The notes under the pieces: model-generated
Database searches by the model: none
Seen by the model: only the letters and a program-made list of their open reading frames with translations
Told to the model about the DNA's origin: nothing
Origin: Bradyrhizobium sp. NAS96.2
GTDB taxonomy: Bacteria > Pseudomonadota > Alphaproteobacteria > Rhizobiales > Xanthobacteraceae
Length of the DNA: 64,000 nt
Direction: 5' to 3'
Assembly (NCBI RefSeq): GCF_001908235.1
Contig: NZ_LGHK01000100.1
Location: forward strand, 1-64,000
Program-made: the position numbers and the translations under genes
Part shown: positions 46,625 to 55,138 of the stretch, piece after piece
Layout of the letters: the number at the start of each line of letters is the position of its first letter
Numbering within the stretch: position 1 is the stretch's first letter

Positions 46625-47626
46625 TCAGATCACCGCGACGACCACCTTCCCCTTGGCACGCCCCGTTTCGACATAGCTGAGCGCCTCGTTGGTCCTCTCG
46701 AACGGGAAGACCCGGTCGATCACTGGGTTTATGTCGCCAGCCTCGATCAAAGAAGTGATCTTTCCGAGTTGCCCGCCGTTCGCCGTCATGAAGAGAAACG
46801 AGTAGTTGATCCCTCGCCGTTTCGATCTTCTCCTGATCCCGAAGCTGAGCAGCCACATGACCTGTCGAAGCAGCCAGCCGGAGCCGCTCTCCCGCGCGAA
46901 GGCCGGATCGGGCGGCCCGGAAATCGAGATCAGTTTCCCGCCCGGCTTCAGCACCGCAAGGGACTTCTCCAGCGTGTCCTTTCCGAGGCTGTTGAGCACG
47001 ACGTCATAGTCCTGCAGTACTTTCCCGAAGTCATCCTTCTTGTAATCAATCACGACATCTGCGCCGAGAGCTCTCACGAGCGCGATATTCGACGTGCTTG
47101 TGGTCGTCGCCACATATGCCCCGAGATGCTTGGCAAGCTGGATCGCGATGGTGCCGACGCCGCCGGAACCGGCATGAATCAGGACCTTCTGCCCCTTCCG
47201 CAAATTGGCACGCTCGACAAGCACCTGCCACGCAGTCAGGGCGACAAGCGGGATGGATGCCGCCTCTTCCATCGTCAGATTGTTAGGCTTCAGCGCGACA
47301 TCCGCCTCGTCCATCGCGATATATTCAGCAAATGTCCCGATGCGGTCCTGCGCCGGACGCGCATAGACCTCGTCTCCGGGCTTGAATCGCTGGACCTTGG
47401 CGCCGATACGGACCACGACGCCCGCAACATCGTTGCCCAACACCAGAGGAAGGCGGTACGGGAGGATCATCTTGAACTCTCCGTCCCTGATCTTGCAGTC
47501 CAGCAAGTTCACGCCGGCGGCGTGAACCTTCACCATGACGTCGTTGTCGCGCAACTGCGGTTCGGGACTTTCGCCGAGCCGCAGCGCGGCACCCTTCGCA
47601 TAGCGATCGATCAGGAATGATTTCAT
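46625..47626 (-). CDS. NADP-dependent medium-chain oxidoreductase (quinone-reductase-like)
   Basis: The 333-residue zinc-free MDR protein has VHAAGVNLLDCKIRDG, GNDVAGVVVRIGAKVQRFKP, GDEVYARPAQDRIGTFAEYI and the nucleotide loop HAGSGGVGTIAIQLAKHLGA. It should reduce quinones or enones with NADPH. ATG 47626 opens MKSFLIDRYAKGAA. It lies 58 bases after the SDR stop on the same strand, so both are probably co-transcribed and controlled by the divergent HxlR regulator. Confidence 0.92.
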   Translation of the reverse strand: MKSFLIDRYAKGAALRLGESPEPQLRDNDVMVKVHAAGVNLLDCKIRDGEFKMILPYRLPLVLGNDVAGVVVRIGAKVQRFKPGDEVYARPAQDRIGTFAEYIAMDEADVALKPNNLTMEEAASIPLVALTAWQVLVERANLRKGQKVLIHAGSGGVGTIAIQLAKHLGAYVATTTSTSNIALVRALGADVVIDYKKDDFGKVLQDYDVVLNSLGKDTLEKSLAVLKPGGKLISISGPPDPAFARESGSGWLLRQVMWLLSFGIRRRSKRRGINYSFLFMTANGGQLGKITSLIEAGDINPVIDRVFPFERTNEALSYVETGRAKGKVVVAVI

Positions 47627-47684
47627 CGGATGAGCTTTCGTTTCTGTGATGGAACGGCAGCACGCGCAATGCGGCGAGCAAGGC

Positions 47685-48500
47685 TTAGTCGGCCAGTCTG
47701 CTGAACTTCCGAAGGCTCTTGTCGACGAAGGATTCGGGCAGGAAGCGTCGCATGAACCGGACCTGCCCTGCGGCCTTTCCGGCCGTGTAGCGCCGCTTCG
47801 GCGATGCCGCATTCGCGGCCCTTACGACGGCTTCGGCGACCACCTCGGGTGCATCGCCCTTCGCGACCACCTCGCGCATCAGCCTCTCCGCGCTCGCGCG
47901 AACCGTATCGTAGACGGCAAGGGGCCGGTCCGGTCGTATGATGTTCTCTTCAAAGGGCGTGCGGGTCACGCCGGGCTCGACAAGCACGATCCGGATTCCC
48001 TGCGTCCGCACCTCATGGTCGAGGGACTCCGAATAGCCTTCGACGGCGTGCTTGCTCGATGCGTATAGTGCGTTGTAAGGCGCGGGGATCAAGCCGAGTA
48101 TGGAACTGAGGTTGACGATCCGCCCCCCGCGCTGCCGTCTCATTACCGGCAAGACCGCATTTGTCATTCGGATGATGCCGAACACGTTCACGTCGAATAC
48201 GGCCTTCGCCTGTGACGTGGTTGATTCCTCGGCGCCGCCCAGCAGTCCGATCCCGGCATTGTTGACGAGAAGGTCGATCCGCCCTGCCCGGCTTAGAACT
48301 TCGTCGACAACGGCCTGCACGGATACATCGTTGATCACATCGCACATAAGCATCGTGATCCCGTCGGCGGGATCGGGCATCGACTTCCGGCTGGTGCCGA
48401 AGACGCGGTAACCATCGCGCTGCAGCGCTCGTGCCGTCACCAGGCCGATGCCGGAAGAAGCACCCGTGACCAGGGCAACGCCGCGTACCGTCTTGCTCAT
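47685..48500 (-). CDS. Short-chain dehydrogenase/reductase
   Basis: The 271-residue classical SDR has ALVTGASSGIGLVTARALQR, VNNAGIGLLGGAEES, the catalytic S in NLSSILG and YASSKHAVEGYSESL. It is probably the first gene of an operon with the quinone-reductase-like gene. The promoter region of 89 bases contains two tandem imperfect GTYACT-N8-RRTACC sites for the divergent HxlR protein. The substrate is unknown; reactive carbonyls or quinones are plausible. Confidence 0.93.
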   Translation of the reverse strand: MSKTVRGVALVTGASSGIGLVTARALQRDGYRVFGTSRKSMPDPADGITMLMCDVINDVSVQAVVDEVLSRAGRIDLLVNNAGIGLLGGAEESTTSQAKAVFDVNVFGIIRMTNAVLPVMRRQRGGRIVNLSSILGLIPAPYNALYASSKHAVEGYSESLDHEVRTQGIRIVLVEPGVTRTPFEENIIRPDRPLAVYDTVRASAERLMREVVAKGDAPEVVAEAVVRAANAASPKRRYTAGKAAGQVRFMRRFLPESFVDKSLRKFSRLAD

Positions 48501-48544
48501 CGGCTTCCGCTTTCATTTTGTCATGGAATAATGATCAGCAAGCT

Positions 48545-48586
48545 GTTACTATCAAATCAGTACCAAGTCACTACTAAAATGATACC
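48545..48586. promoter_or_regulatory. Tandem HxlR operator sites
   Basis: Two similar imperfect inverted repeats, GTTACT-N8-AGTACC (48545-48564) and GTCACT-N8-GATACC (48567-48586), stand 22 bases apart in the region between the divergent SDR and HxlR genes. The second site ends three bases before the hxlR start. Such tandem sites are usual for HxlR-family regulators that sense electrophiles or oxidants. Confidence 0.6.
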
Positions 48587-48589
48587 AAC

Positions 48590-49021
48590 ATGAAGAATCT
48601 TTCAGACCAGCCATGCCTGATCGCCCGTAGCCTGGCACTCGTCGGGGACGCATGGAGCATGCTGATCATGCGTGACGCCCATGCGGGGCTGACCCGCTTC
48701 GATGATTTCCGCAAGAGTCTCGGTATCGCACCGACGATGCTGACGGGCCGGCTTTCAGCCCTGACCGACGAGGGGCTGCTGGAGAAACGACGTTATTCCG
48801 AACGTCCGCCACGGGACGAATATGTGCTGACGGAAGCGGGCCGCGACTTTTTGCCGGTGCTGTTTGCAATCGGCGCGTGGGGGCGCAAGCATCGAGGCGG
48901 GGGCAAGGTAACCCGGTTCTTCGACGCGGAGACCGGAACAGAAATCGATCCCGTCACCATCGACCGCGCGACGGGTGCAGCGGTCGGAACACGTCCCATT
49001 CGCGTTAGCGAACCTGAATGA
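48590..49021 (+). CDS. HxlR-family transcriptional regulator
   Basis: The 143-residue protein has CLIARSLALVGDAWSMLIMR, DAHAGLTRFDDFRKSLGIAP and TMLTGRLSALTDEGLLEKRR, then the wing YSERPPRDEYVLTEAG. A cysteine (Cys9) near the N terminus is at the position used for redox or electrophile sensing in this family. It is divergent from the SDR/quinone-reductase pair, which it probably represses. Confidence 0.93.
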   Translation: MKNLSDQPCLIARSLALVGDAWSMLIMRDAHAGLTRFDDFRKSLGIAPTMLTGRLSALTDEGLLEKRRYSERPPRDEYVLTEAGRDFLPVLFAIGAWGRKHRGGGKVTRFFDAETGTEIDPVTIDRATGAAVGTRPIRVSEPE

Positions 49022-49130
49022 GCCTCCGCGGCCGGGCGCCTTCAACCTCAACGCTACCGATCATCGAGTCCAGCGAGTCACCGCTCGTCCGATCATGAAC
49101 CACTCGATCAGGATGCTTCGGATCACGAGA

Positions 49131-49178
49131 CGATTTTTAATCGTTCGATTTTTGAATCGTTCAACACTGGATCGATTC
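49131..49178. promoter_or_regulatory. Repeated AATCG/CGATT half-sites upstream of the TonB receptor
   Basis: CGATTTTTAATCGTT (49131-49145) and CGATTTTTGAATCGTT (49146-49161) stand in tandem, and a further GAATCG...CGATTC pair reaches 49178. They lie 160-210 bases before the receptor start. The rest of 49022-49340 (319 bases) has no credible gene. I could not find a clear Irr or Fur box. Confidence 0.4.
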
Positions 49179-49340
49179 AAACGTCTCACGCGAGGCGTGC
49201 AATTGCGCGACGTACTCCGTTGTCTCGCAGTCACACCCGCGAGCTTAGCGCACAGCTTCGATAGCTTCTAACCGCGCGCGGGCTGTTTACGAAAATCACC
49301 GTGATAACGACGCCGGAGAAATTCTCTTCGGGGGCGTTGA

Positions 49341-51620
49341 ATGACGGACGGATGGATTCGGCCGCAGCGGTTTGCGGCTTCGGCGTTGGTGGTGCTTTCG
49401 GTTGCTGCTGCGGACGCGGCGTTCGCGCAGACGCAATTGCCGTCGGTGACGGTCGATGCGCCGTCGCACCGGCAAGCGGCGCGATCGCAGCAGCCCTCGC
49501 AACGGACCACGCGCCCGCGCAGCGCCACGCGCCGCGCAACCGTCGCCCCGGTGGGAGCACAGCCGCAAGCAGCGCAGCAAGCTGCAGGCTCAGGCGCCGG
49601 ACACGAGCGCGCCAACGGTCCGGTCACCGGCTATCTGGCGCTGCAGAGCGCTGTTGGTACCAAGACCAGCACGCCGATCATCCAGACGCCGCAATCGGTG
49701 ACGGTCATCAGCTCCGAGCAGATCCGCGACCAGAAGATCGTCAGCAAGTTCGACGAGGTGCTGCGCTACACGCCCGGCGTCATCGGCGGCACCTACGGCG
49801 CCGATTTCCGCAACGACTGGTTCATGATCCGCGGCTTCCCCGCGCAGAACGAGTCGCTGTTCCTCGACGGCCTGCAACTGTTCTACACCTCCTATGCGAG
49901 CTGGAAGCTGCAGCCCTTCAATCTCGAGCGCGTCGAGGTGCTGCGCGGCCCATCCGGCATCCTGTACGGCGGCTCGGCGCCGGGCGGCCTCGTCAACGCC
50001 GTCAGCAAGCTGCCGCAGGCCGAGCCCATTCGCTACATCGAAACTGGCGTCAACAATTTCGGCAACGCCTATACCCAGTTCGACATCGGCGGCGCGACGG
50101 CACAGCTAGGCGGCGGCCAGGTGCAGTATCGCCTCGTCGGCCAAGCCCAGGGCGGCGGCACCCAGACCGACTATGTCTACGACAACAATTTCTTCTTCGC
50201 CCCGTCGGTGACCTGGCGGCCCGATGCCGACACCAGCCTCACCGTGTTCGGCATGGCCTCGCACAGCAACACCCGCGCGCTGAACTTCCTGCCCTATGTC
50301 GGCACCGTCACCAACGCACCGTTCGGGCGGATTCCGACCAGCCTGTTCGCCGGCGATCCCGGCGTCGACCAGTTCCGCCGCGACCAGCAGATGGTCGGCT
50401 ACCAGTTCCAGAAGAGCGTGACCGACAGCGTCGACTTCCGCCAGAACGCGCGCATGGCCCACGCCGACGTCTACTATGCCGGCCTTTACGGGCTCGGCTA
50501 CGCGACGACGCCGGCGGCCGCCGACATCACCCGCGGCAATTTCTACACCCGCGGCATCGCCACCCAGCTCAACCTCGACAATCAGCTCGAATACCGTTTC
50601 GCCACCGGCGCGCTGCAACACACCGCGCTGGTTGGCGTCGATCTGAAATATTATGGGATCGACGACCGCCAGGGCTTTGGCGCGGGCACCAACCTCAACG
50701 TGCTCAATCCGGTCTATGGCAACAATCTGCCGTTCAGCGGCGCGCTGTATCAGAACGCCTATCTGATCCAGGGCATGGCCGGGCTTTATCTGCAGGACCA
50801 GGTCAAGCTCGACCGCCTGACCGTCGTGCTGTCAGGGCGCCAGGATTGGGTCGATCTCACCAGCAACAACCGGATCGGCGCCTCGCAGGGCCGCGACGAC
50901 AGCAAGTTCTCCGGCCGTGTCGGCGTGATCTACAATTTCGACAGCGGCGTTGCGCCCTACGTCTCCTACATGACCGGCTACAATCCGGTGGTCGGCACCA
51001 ACGCCGCCGGCGAGTTGCTGCTGCCGGAAACCTCCGAGCAGACCGAGGTCGGCGTCAAGTACGAGCCGGCCGGGCTCAACGCGCGGTTCGGCGTCGCGTA
51101 TTTCGATCTCAAGCGCAAGAACGCGCTGACGACAGATCCGAACAACACCCTGTTCCAGACCCAGAACGGCGAAGTCACCTCGCGCGGCGTCGAACTCGAG
51201 GCGGTTGCGAACATCACGCGGGATTTCAAGCTGGTGGCGAGCTACACCAATTACGAGCTGTTCGTCAGCAAGGACCTCAATCCCGCGCTGATCGGCACCG
51301 TGCCGACCAACACGCCCCGAGAGCTCGCGTCGGTCTGGACCGACTACACCTTCCGCGAGGGTCCGCTCACGGGCTTCGGCTTCGGCGGCGGCGTGCGCTA
51401 TGTCGGCTCGTCCTTCGCCGACACCGCGAACACCGCGCGCGTTCCGGGGGTCGTGCTCGGCGACCTCGCCTTGCACTATGAATGGGACAACAACTGGCGC
51501 GCGGCGCTGAATGTCGTGAACGTGACGGACAAGATCTACGTCGCGAGCTGCGCCACGATCAGCTCCTGTTATTACGGCGACCGCCGGCGCATCACGGCAA
51601 GCCTCGCCTACAAATGGTGA
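49341..51620 (+). CDS. TonB-dependent siderophore receptor
   Basis: The 759-residue outer-membrane protein has a signal peptide cleaved near AAFAQTQ, then a Gln/Arg-rich segment, the plug domain (TPIIQTPQSVTVISSEQIRD, DEVLRYTPGVIGG, DWFMIRGFPAQNESLFLDGL, RVEVLRGPSGILYGGSAPGG) and a long beta-barrel ending RRRITASLAYKW with a terminal aromatic. It belongs to the FhuA/FegA-like siderophore group. No transport ATPase or periplasmic binding protein is adjacent. A strong terminator follows. Confidence 0.95.
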   Translation: MTDGWIRPQRFAASALVVLSVAAADAAFAQTQLPSVTVDAPSHRQAARSQQPSQRTTRPRSATRRATVAPVGAQPQAAQQAAGSGAGHERANGPVTGYLALQSAVGTKTSTPIIQTPQSVTVISSEQIRDQKIVSKFDEVLRYTPGVIGGTYGADFRNDWFMIRGFPAQNESLFLDGLQLFYTSYASWKLQPFNLERVEVLRGPSGILYGGSAPGGLVNAVSKLPQAEPIRYIETGVNNFGNAYTQFDIGGATAQLGGGQVQYRLVGQAQGGGTQTDYVYDNNFFFAPSVTWRPDADTSLTVFGMASHSNTRALNFLPYVGTVTNAPFGRIPTSLFAGDPGVDQFRRDQQMVGYQFQKSVTDSVDFRQNARMAHADVYYAGLYGLGYATTPAAADITRGNFYTRGIATQLNLDNQLEYRFATGALQHTALVGVDLKYYGIDDRQGFGAGTNLNVLNPVYGNNLPFSGALYQNAYLIQGMAGLYLQDQVKLDRLTVVLSGRQDWVDLTSNNRIGASQGRDDSKFSGRVGVIYNFDSGVAPYVSYMTGYNPVVGTNAAGELLLPETSEQTEVGVKYEPAGLNARFGVAYFDLKRKNALTTDPNNTLFQTQNGEVTSRGVELEAVANITRDFKLVASYTNYELFVSKDLNPALIGTVPTNTPRELASVWTDYTFREGPLTGFGFGGGVRYVGSSFADTANTARVPGVVLGDLALHYEWDNNWRAALNVVNVTDKIYVASCATISSCYYGDRRRITASLAYKW

Positions 51621-51657
51621 GCGCGCCGCGAAACATTTCGTTCACAAAACTATCATC

Positions 51658-51687
51658 GAGAGGCGGCGTCCGGCCGCCTCTCTTTTT
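51658..51687 (+). terminator. Intrinsic terminator of the TonB receptor
   Basis: The stem GAGAGGCGGC / GCCGCCTCTC (51658-51667 and 51673-51682) with a five-base loop is followed by TTTTT, 38 bases after the receptor stop codon. Confidence 0.93.
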
Positions 51688-51760
51688 CACCGCCGTCAGG
51701 GTGGTGTCAGCATGTCGCGCTAGGTTCGATCAGCGGCAACGCTTTTGCCGCGCCCAGGCT

Positions 51761-51798
51761 GGCCCGCTCCGAAACGCGAGCCCCGGAGCGGGCCTTTT
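51761..51798 (+). terminator. Second GC hairpin with short T tract
   Basis: GGCCCGCTCCG (51761-51771) pairs with CGGAGCGGGCC (51784-51794), then TTTT. It points along the plus strand although no plus gene ends here except the TonB receptor, so it may be a back-up or the end of an unseen short transcript. Confidence 0.5.
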
Positions 51799-51839
51799 AC
51801 ATGCAGGGGTTTCCCGCGACCGCCGAGCGCGGATCGGCG

Positions 51840-52136
51840 TCAGAATGCATTCCTGAACTGCGCGACATAGTCGGGGCTTCCATAGACCCACATCGGCTCG
51901 TCGCATTGGTGCGATCCCAGATCGTTCGTGCAGGCCGCACTCCATGGCGGCGCCGCGATCTGGCGGCCGACGATCCCGGATCCCTGCCATCGACTGCCGA
52001 TGATCGGTTGCGTGCCGGCACGCGCGAGATGGCTGCTCTTGTCGGTTCGCACATGACCCATGGCTTGGGGCATCAGAACTTGGCTCGTGAGCGACGGCAC
52101 CAGCAGGAGCGCCGCCAGAAGGTATGTGGTCTTCAT
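51840..52136 (-). CDS. Hypothetical secreted protein with two cysteines
   Basis: The 98-residue protein has a signal-like N terminus, MKTTYLLAALLLVPSLTSQV, and a mature part with AACTNDLGSHQCDEPMWVYG, in which two cysteines could form a disulfide. It ends DYVAQFRNAF. I recognise no family. It is on the opposite strand to the receptor, with the two terminator-like hairpins between them. A periplasmic location is likely. Confidence 0.7.
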   Translation of the reverse strand: MKTTYLLAALLLVPSLTSQVLMPQAMGHVRTDKSSHLARAGTQPIIGSRWQGSGIVGRQIAAPPWSAACTNDLGSHQCDEPMWVYGSPDYVAQFRNAF

Positions 52137-52441
52137 CGTTCAGCCGCCTTGATTGAGCCTCGCGCGGGCGAGGCATGTACGTTGCTGAACGGAAGACCGG
52201 GACTGCGATCCGGATATTTCCGGATCACGCGAATGTTTGGCAGTGTCGTGCCGCGGCCTAATCCTGGTAGGCTTGAACCGGCCGAGGTGAAACGAGAAGC
52301 AAAACTCGGACAAAAGATGTTGCGAGAATGCGGATGTGTGACTCACAGCCCGTACAACACACTCGGTGTCGTCCCTGCCTAGTGCGCAATTGCACACGGG
52401 AGCAGGGACGACGCGCGGAAAGAGTTGTGTATGCTCTCCGG

Positions 52442-52545
52442 TGTCATCGCCCGGCTCGACCGGGCGATCCAGTACGCCGCGGCCTCTCGGCTCAAGCACT
52501 GCTGTCTCTGGAATACTGGATCACCCGCCTGCGCGGGTGATGACA
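52442..52545. repeat. Palindromic intergenic repeat TCATC...GTGATGACA, copy 2
   Basis: The element has TCATCGCCCGGCTCGACCGG, GATCCAGTACGCCGCGGCC, TCTCTGGAATACTGGATC and a CGCCTGCGCGGGTGATGACA end. Its partner is at 19447-19550. It is the only feature in the gene-free stretch 52137-52623 (487 bases), which otherwise shows nothing I can support. Confidence 0.8.
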
Positions 52546-52623
52546 CCGAGTAGCTGTTTGACAGTTGAATCAGAAGCCCTACCCGTCTCATTGCGCGCGA
52601 AGCAGGCGCGGAGCGACGTTCTA

Positions 52624-52845
52624 CTACAGCCCGGTATACCCGGCCTTCACATGGTCGGTGCTGCCGTCGAGCTGGCGCAGATAGGTCAGGCCGCACACGG
52701 TGAGCCGATGCGTGTCGCGTTCGCCCGCCTCGAACAGCGTTTGCACGTACTCTGTTACCTTCGCGCGCGCCTCGTCGCTTGCAGCGGACGTGCGGTTGAG
52801 TAGCAGATCATACGTCTGCATGATCCGATCGATAGCGGCTTCCAT
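52624..52845 (-). CDS. Hypothetical small protein
   Basis: The 73-residue protein begins MEAAIDRIMQTYDLLLNRTS and has a helical segment VTEYVQTLFEAGERDTHRLT, VCGLTYLRQLDG and an ending KAGYTGL. It follows another small gene at 52866 by 20 bases on the same strand, so the two are probably one operon. No family is recognised; the character is soluble and helical. Such pairs are known among conserved unknowns of Bradyrhizobium, which is an impression only. Confidence 0.7.
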   Translation of the reverse strand: MEAAIDRIMQTYDLLLNRTSAASDEARAKVTEYVQTLFEAGERDTHRLTVCGLTYLRQLDGSTDHVKAGYTGL

Positions 52846-52865
52846 TGAAGTCTCCGGGTTGACGC

Positions 52866-53096
52866 TCAGACGACCACCAGCGTCTCGGCCTCGAACTTCG
52901 CGATCGCCTTGTTGGCGAGGCGAAGCCGGTTCAGTTCACCGCGCTGGAACAGCTTCACGATGATGCCGAGCAGGCGCTCATTGGTGGCGAAAGTGTCAGG
53001 AATAGCGCCGGATTTGCGCAGATAGTTCGAGGCGATCGCGTAGGCGTCACCGACGACCTCGACATTCAGCACCTCGATCTCGCGCTCAACCAGCAT
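52866..53096 (-). CDS. Hypothetical small protein
   Basis: The 76-residue protein has MLVEREIEVLNVEVVGDAYA, IASNYLRKSGAIPDTFATNE and RLLGIIVKLFQRGELNRLRL, ending AKFEAETLVVV. It is helical with no membrane segment. ATG 53096 has GGAG about 14 bases and AGGAC about 5 bases upstream; the longer upstream frame is not convincing. It is first in a two-gene set with 52624-52845 and lies close to ldtR. Confidence 0.72.
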   Translation of the reverse strand: MLVEREIEVLNVEVVGDAYAIASNYLRKSGAIPDTFATNERLLGIIVKLFQRGELNRLRLANKAIAKFEAETLVVV

Positions 53097-53298
53097 GTCC
53101 TGCTTCTCCGTTGGGAGACAGGATAAAGCGCGGGCAACGCCATGGTTCCTCGGCGGGACCCATTTATTTTCGCAGGTGCAGCATGAAAAAGCGCATCGGC
53201 CGGGCATGACCGATGCGTTGGTTGAAGCAAGGTTGGACTGGAGGAGGCTGCCGGTCTTCTAGGCGGCCGGCTTGGCCATCAGGCGAAGAGAGGAAGGC

Positions 53299-53817
53299 TC
53301 AGAGGCGATACAGGATCTGGTCGGTCCAGAAGCGCTCGAGGCGATGCAGCGACTTGTTGAGGCTCGCGAACTCCTCGTTCGAGATGCCGCCGACCTGCTC
53401 CACCGTCTTGACGTGCTTCTGATAGAGCGCATCGACGATACGGCGCACTTCCTGGCCCTGCGGGGTCAGACGGATGCGGACCGAGCGGCGATCGACGCGC
53501 GAGCGCTGATGATCGAGGAAGCCGAGCTCGACGAGCTTCTTCAGATTGTAGGAGACGTTGGAGCCGAGATAGTAGCCGCGGGTGCGCAGCTCGCCGGCGG
53601 TCAGTTCCTTGTCGCCGATATTGTACAGCAGAAGCGCCTGCACCGAGTTGATGTCGGCGCGGCCGCGACGATCGAATTCGTCCTTGATGACGTCGAGGAG
53701 CCGGCGATGCAGCCGCTCCACCAAAGTCAGGGCTTCGAGATAGAGCGGCTGCACCGGAGCTTGACCGGTAGCGCGATCAGCGGCATCCGCCGCCGTTGTC
53801 GCAACGGCTTTCATCAT
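53299..53817 (-). CDS. ldtR: LdtR-type MarR regulator
   Basis: The 172-residue protein matches LdtR of Liberibacter and Sinorhizobium: PLYLEALTLVERLHRRLLDV, DEFDRRGRADINSVQALLLY, NIGDKELTAGELRTRGYYLG and SNVSYNLKKLVELGFLDHQR, then RSRVDRRSVRIRLTPQGQEV. LdtR is a winged-helix regulator of L,D-transpeptidase and osmotic-stress genes in those species. Its neighbours here, DUF6163 and hemB, are also conserved near it. The start may be 53817 or 53814. Confidence 0.92.
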   Translation of the reverse strand: MMKAVATTAADAADRATGQAPVQPLYLEALTLVERLHRRLLDVIKDEFDRRGRADINSVQALLLYNIGDKELTAGELRTRGYYLGSNVSYNLKKLVELGFLDHQRSRVDRRSVRIRLTPQGQEVRRIVDALYQKHVKTVEQVGGISNEEFASLNKSLHRLERFWTDQILYRL

Positions 53818-54480
53818 GACACTTCCCCTGTTTGTCGTTTTTATCGACTTTATTCGACGAAACTTGTGTCCCGCCTGATAGGTCCAACGTAAGGGGGCCG
53901 TTTGAATATCCGCTTAAATAAGAGAATAAAGAGATCATGAATTTAAGACAGTGAATCGTGGATTAAGCCCATGGATCAAAGGCTTTTCGCAACTTTTCAT
54001 TGACGGTGGCAGACCCTTTGTTCACGCTTCGTCTGCCTGCCCTGTCACATTCGGAAACAGCACCGTCTGAATTCGAAACGACGGCGTAACGAGTGTGAGG
54101 GAACCCTTTACGGTGACCGATCGGTTACCGGAAAATTCTTTGAAAATTTTATCGGATGCATCGCGGCGGGACACGCGCGATGCGCGCGAGCGGCTCTCAT
54201 TCGTTACCGCGGCCAGACCGGTTCCGCCGTCGGCCCGCGCAAAGCCGGCCGGCACACGCACCAAGATCCGGTGAAATGGATCCCGACGGCAGGTCCCGTG
54301 GAGATGCTCCGAAAACGGGGCGCCTCGAAAGGGATGCGATCTGTCGGCATCCACCTAGCAGAACCAGCGAAGCTGTCTTCTCGTTGCGCGCACGACTGCC
54401 AGATATCGACAGCCGCCGTCAGCTATTCATCGCGCTGTCGCGGCCGGGCAACAGTGCATCAGGCCGTCCCTGCACGCGGC
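53818..54480. other. Long gene-free region upstream of ldtR
   Basis: These 663 bases contain no credible gene; an open frame of 110 residues on the minus strand (54022-54354) is basic and has no recognisable motif. AT-rich stretches near 53905-53990 and the repeated TCGAC in TTATCGACTTTATTCGACG (53838-53856) are consistent with an ldtR promoter and operator. I see no RNA gene. Confidence 0.45.
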
Positions 54481-54942
54481 CTATGGCGGGCGTTCGCGCG
54501 CCGACATCCAGGCCAGCGCGAGATAGGCGGCAAGCATCACGGCCTCGAGCCCGACCACGGTGAGGCTGCCGCCATAGATGCCCGGAAACATCAGCTCGAT
54601 GACCGCCATCGACACCACGGTGGTCAGCCACACCACGGCGCCCCAGGGCGTCGCGAGCCAGAGCCCGACCGCGGCGACGAGTTCGATGACGGCGAAATAG
54701 ATCGTGGCGGTCTGCCAGGCCATCGACTGGTTCTCGAAGGCCTCCTCCTCGCCGCCGACGAAGCCGGTCACCTGAGCCCAGTGATAGAGGCCCTTGGCGA
54801 CCGAGACGACGGCCATGATGCGCAGGAAGATGACGAGGCGCCGCGTCCACGCATTGTCGTCCGGCTCGATCCGGTCGGACGAGATCGCGCTGACCGAGAT
54901 GGCGTTGTCCCGCGCCTGATCGCGTGCAGAGGTGTCAGACAT
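54481..54942 (-). CDS. DUF6163 membrane protein
   Basis: The 153-residue protein has four hydrophobic segments: LVIFLRIMAVVSVAKGLYHW, TATIYFAVIELVAAVGLWLA, AVVWLTTVVSMAVIELMF and VGLEAVMLAAYLALAWM. Size and pattern fit DUF6163, an alphaproteobacterial inner-membrane family found next to ldtR. The N-terminal 35 residues are polar. Function unknown. Confidence 0.85.
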   Translation of the reverse strand: MSDTSARDQARDNAISVSAISSDRIEPDDNAWTRRLVIFLRIMAVVSVAKGLYHWAQVTGFVGGEEEAFENQSMAWQTATIYFAVIELVAAVGLWLATPWGAVVWLTTVVSMAVIELMFPGIYGGSLTVVGLEAVMLAAYLALAWMSARERPP

Positions 54943-55138
54943 CCGAATCGCCGCATGGCGGCTGCAAAATGGGGTTCATGGCGCAGTCTTGGCCCGCCGG
55001 GGACGCAAAATCAATTGCCGTTGCGGCAAATCAAGGGCGCTTGGGATGCAAAGGCGGCGCAATGACGGCGCCCCTGTGAGGTGCTAGAAGCGGACCTATA
55101 TCAGGTCCAAACCAGCCGTCCGTCGAGGAGAACAAGAC

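Noticed and set aside
51761..51798. Terminator of the small minus-strand secreted protein gene
   Set aside because: The T tract follows the hairpin on the plus strand, not the minus strand.
54022..54354. 110-residue minus-strand frame upstream of ldtR
   Set aside because: It is Arg-rich, has no motif, no clear ribosome site and lies in an apparent promoter region.
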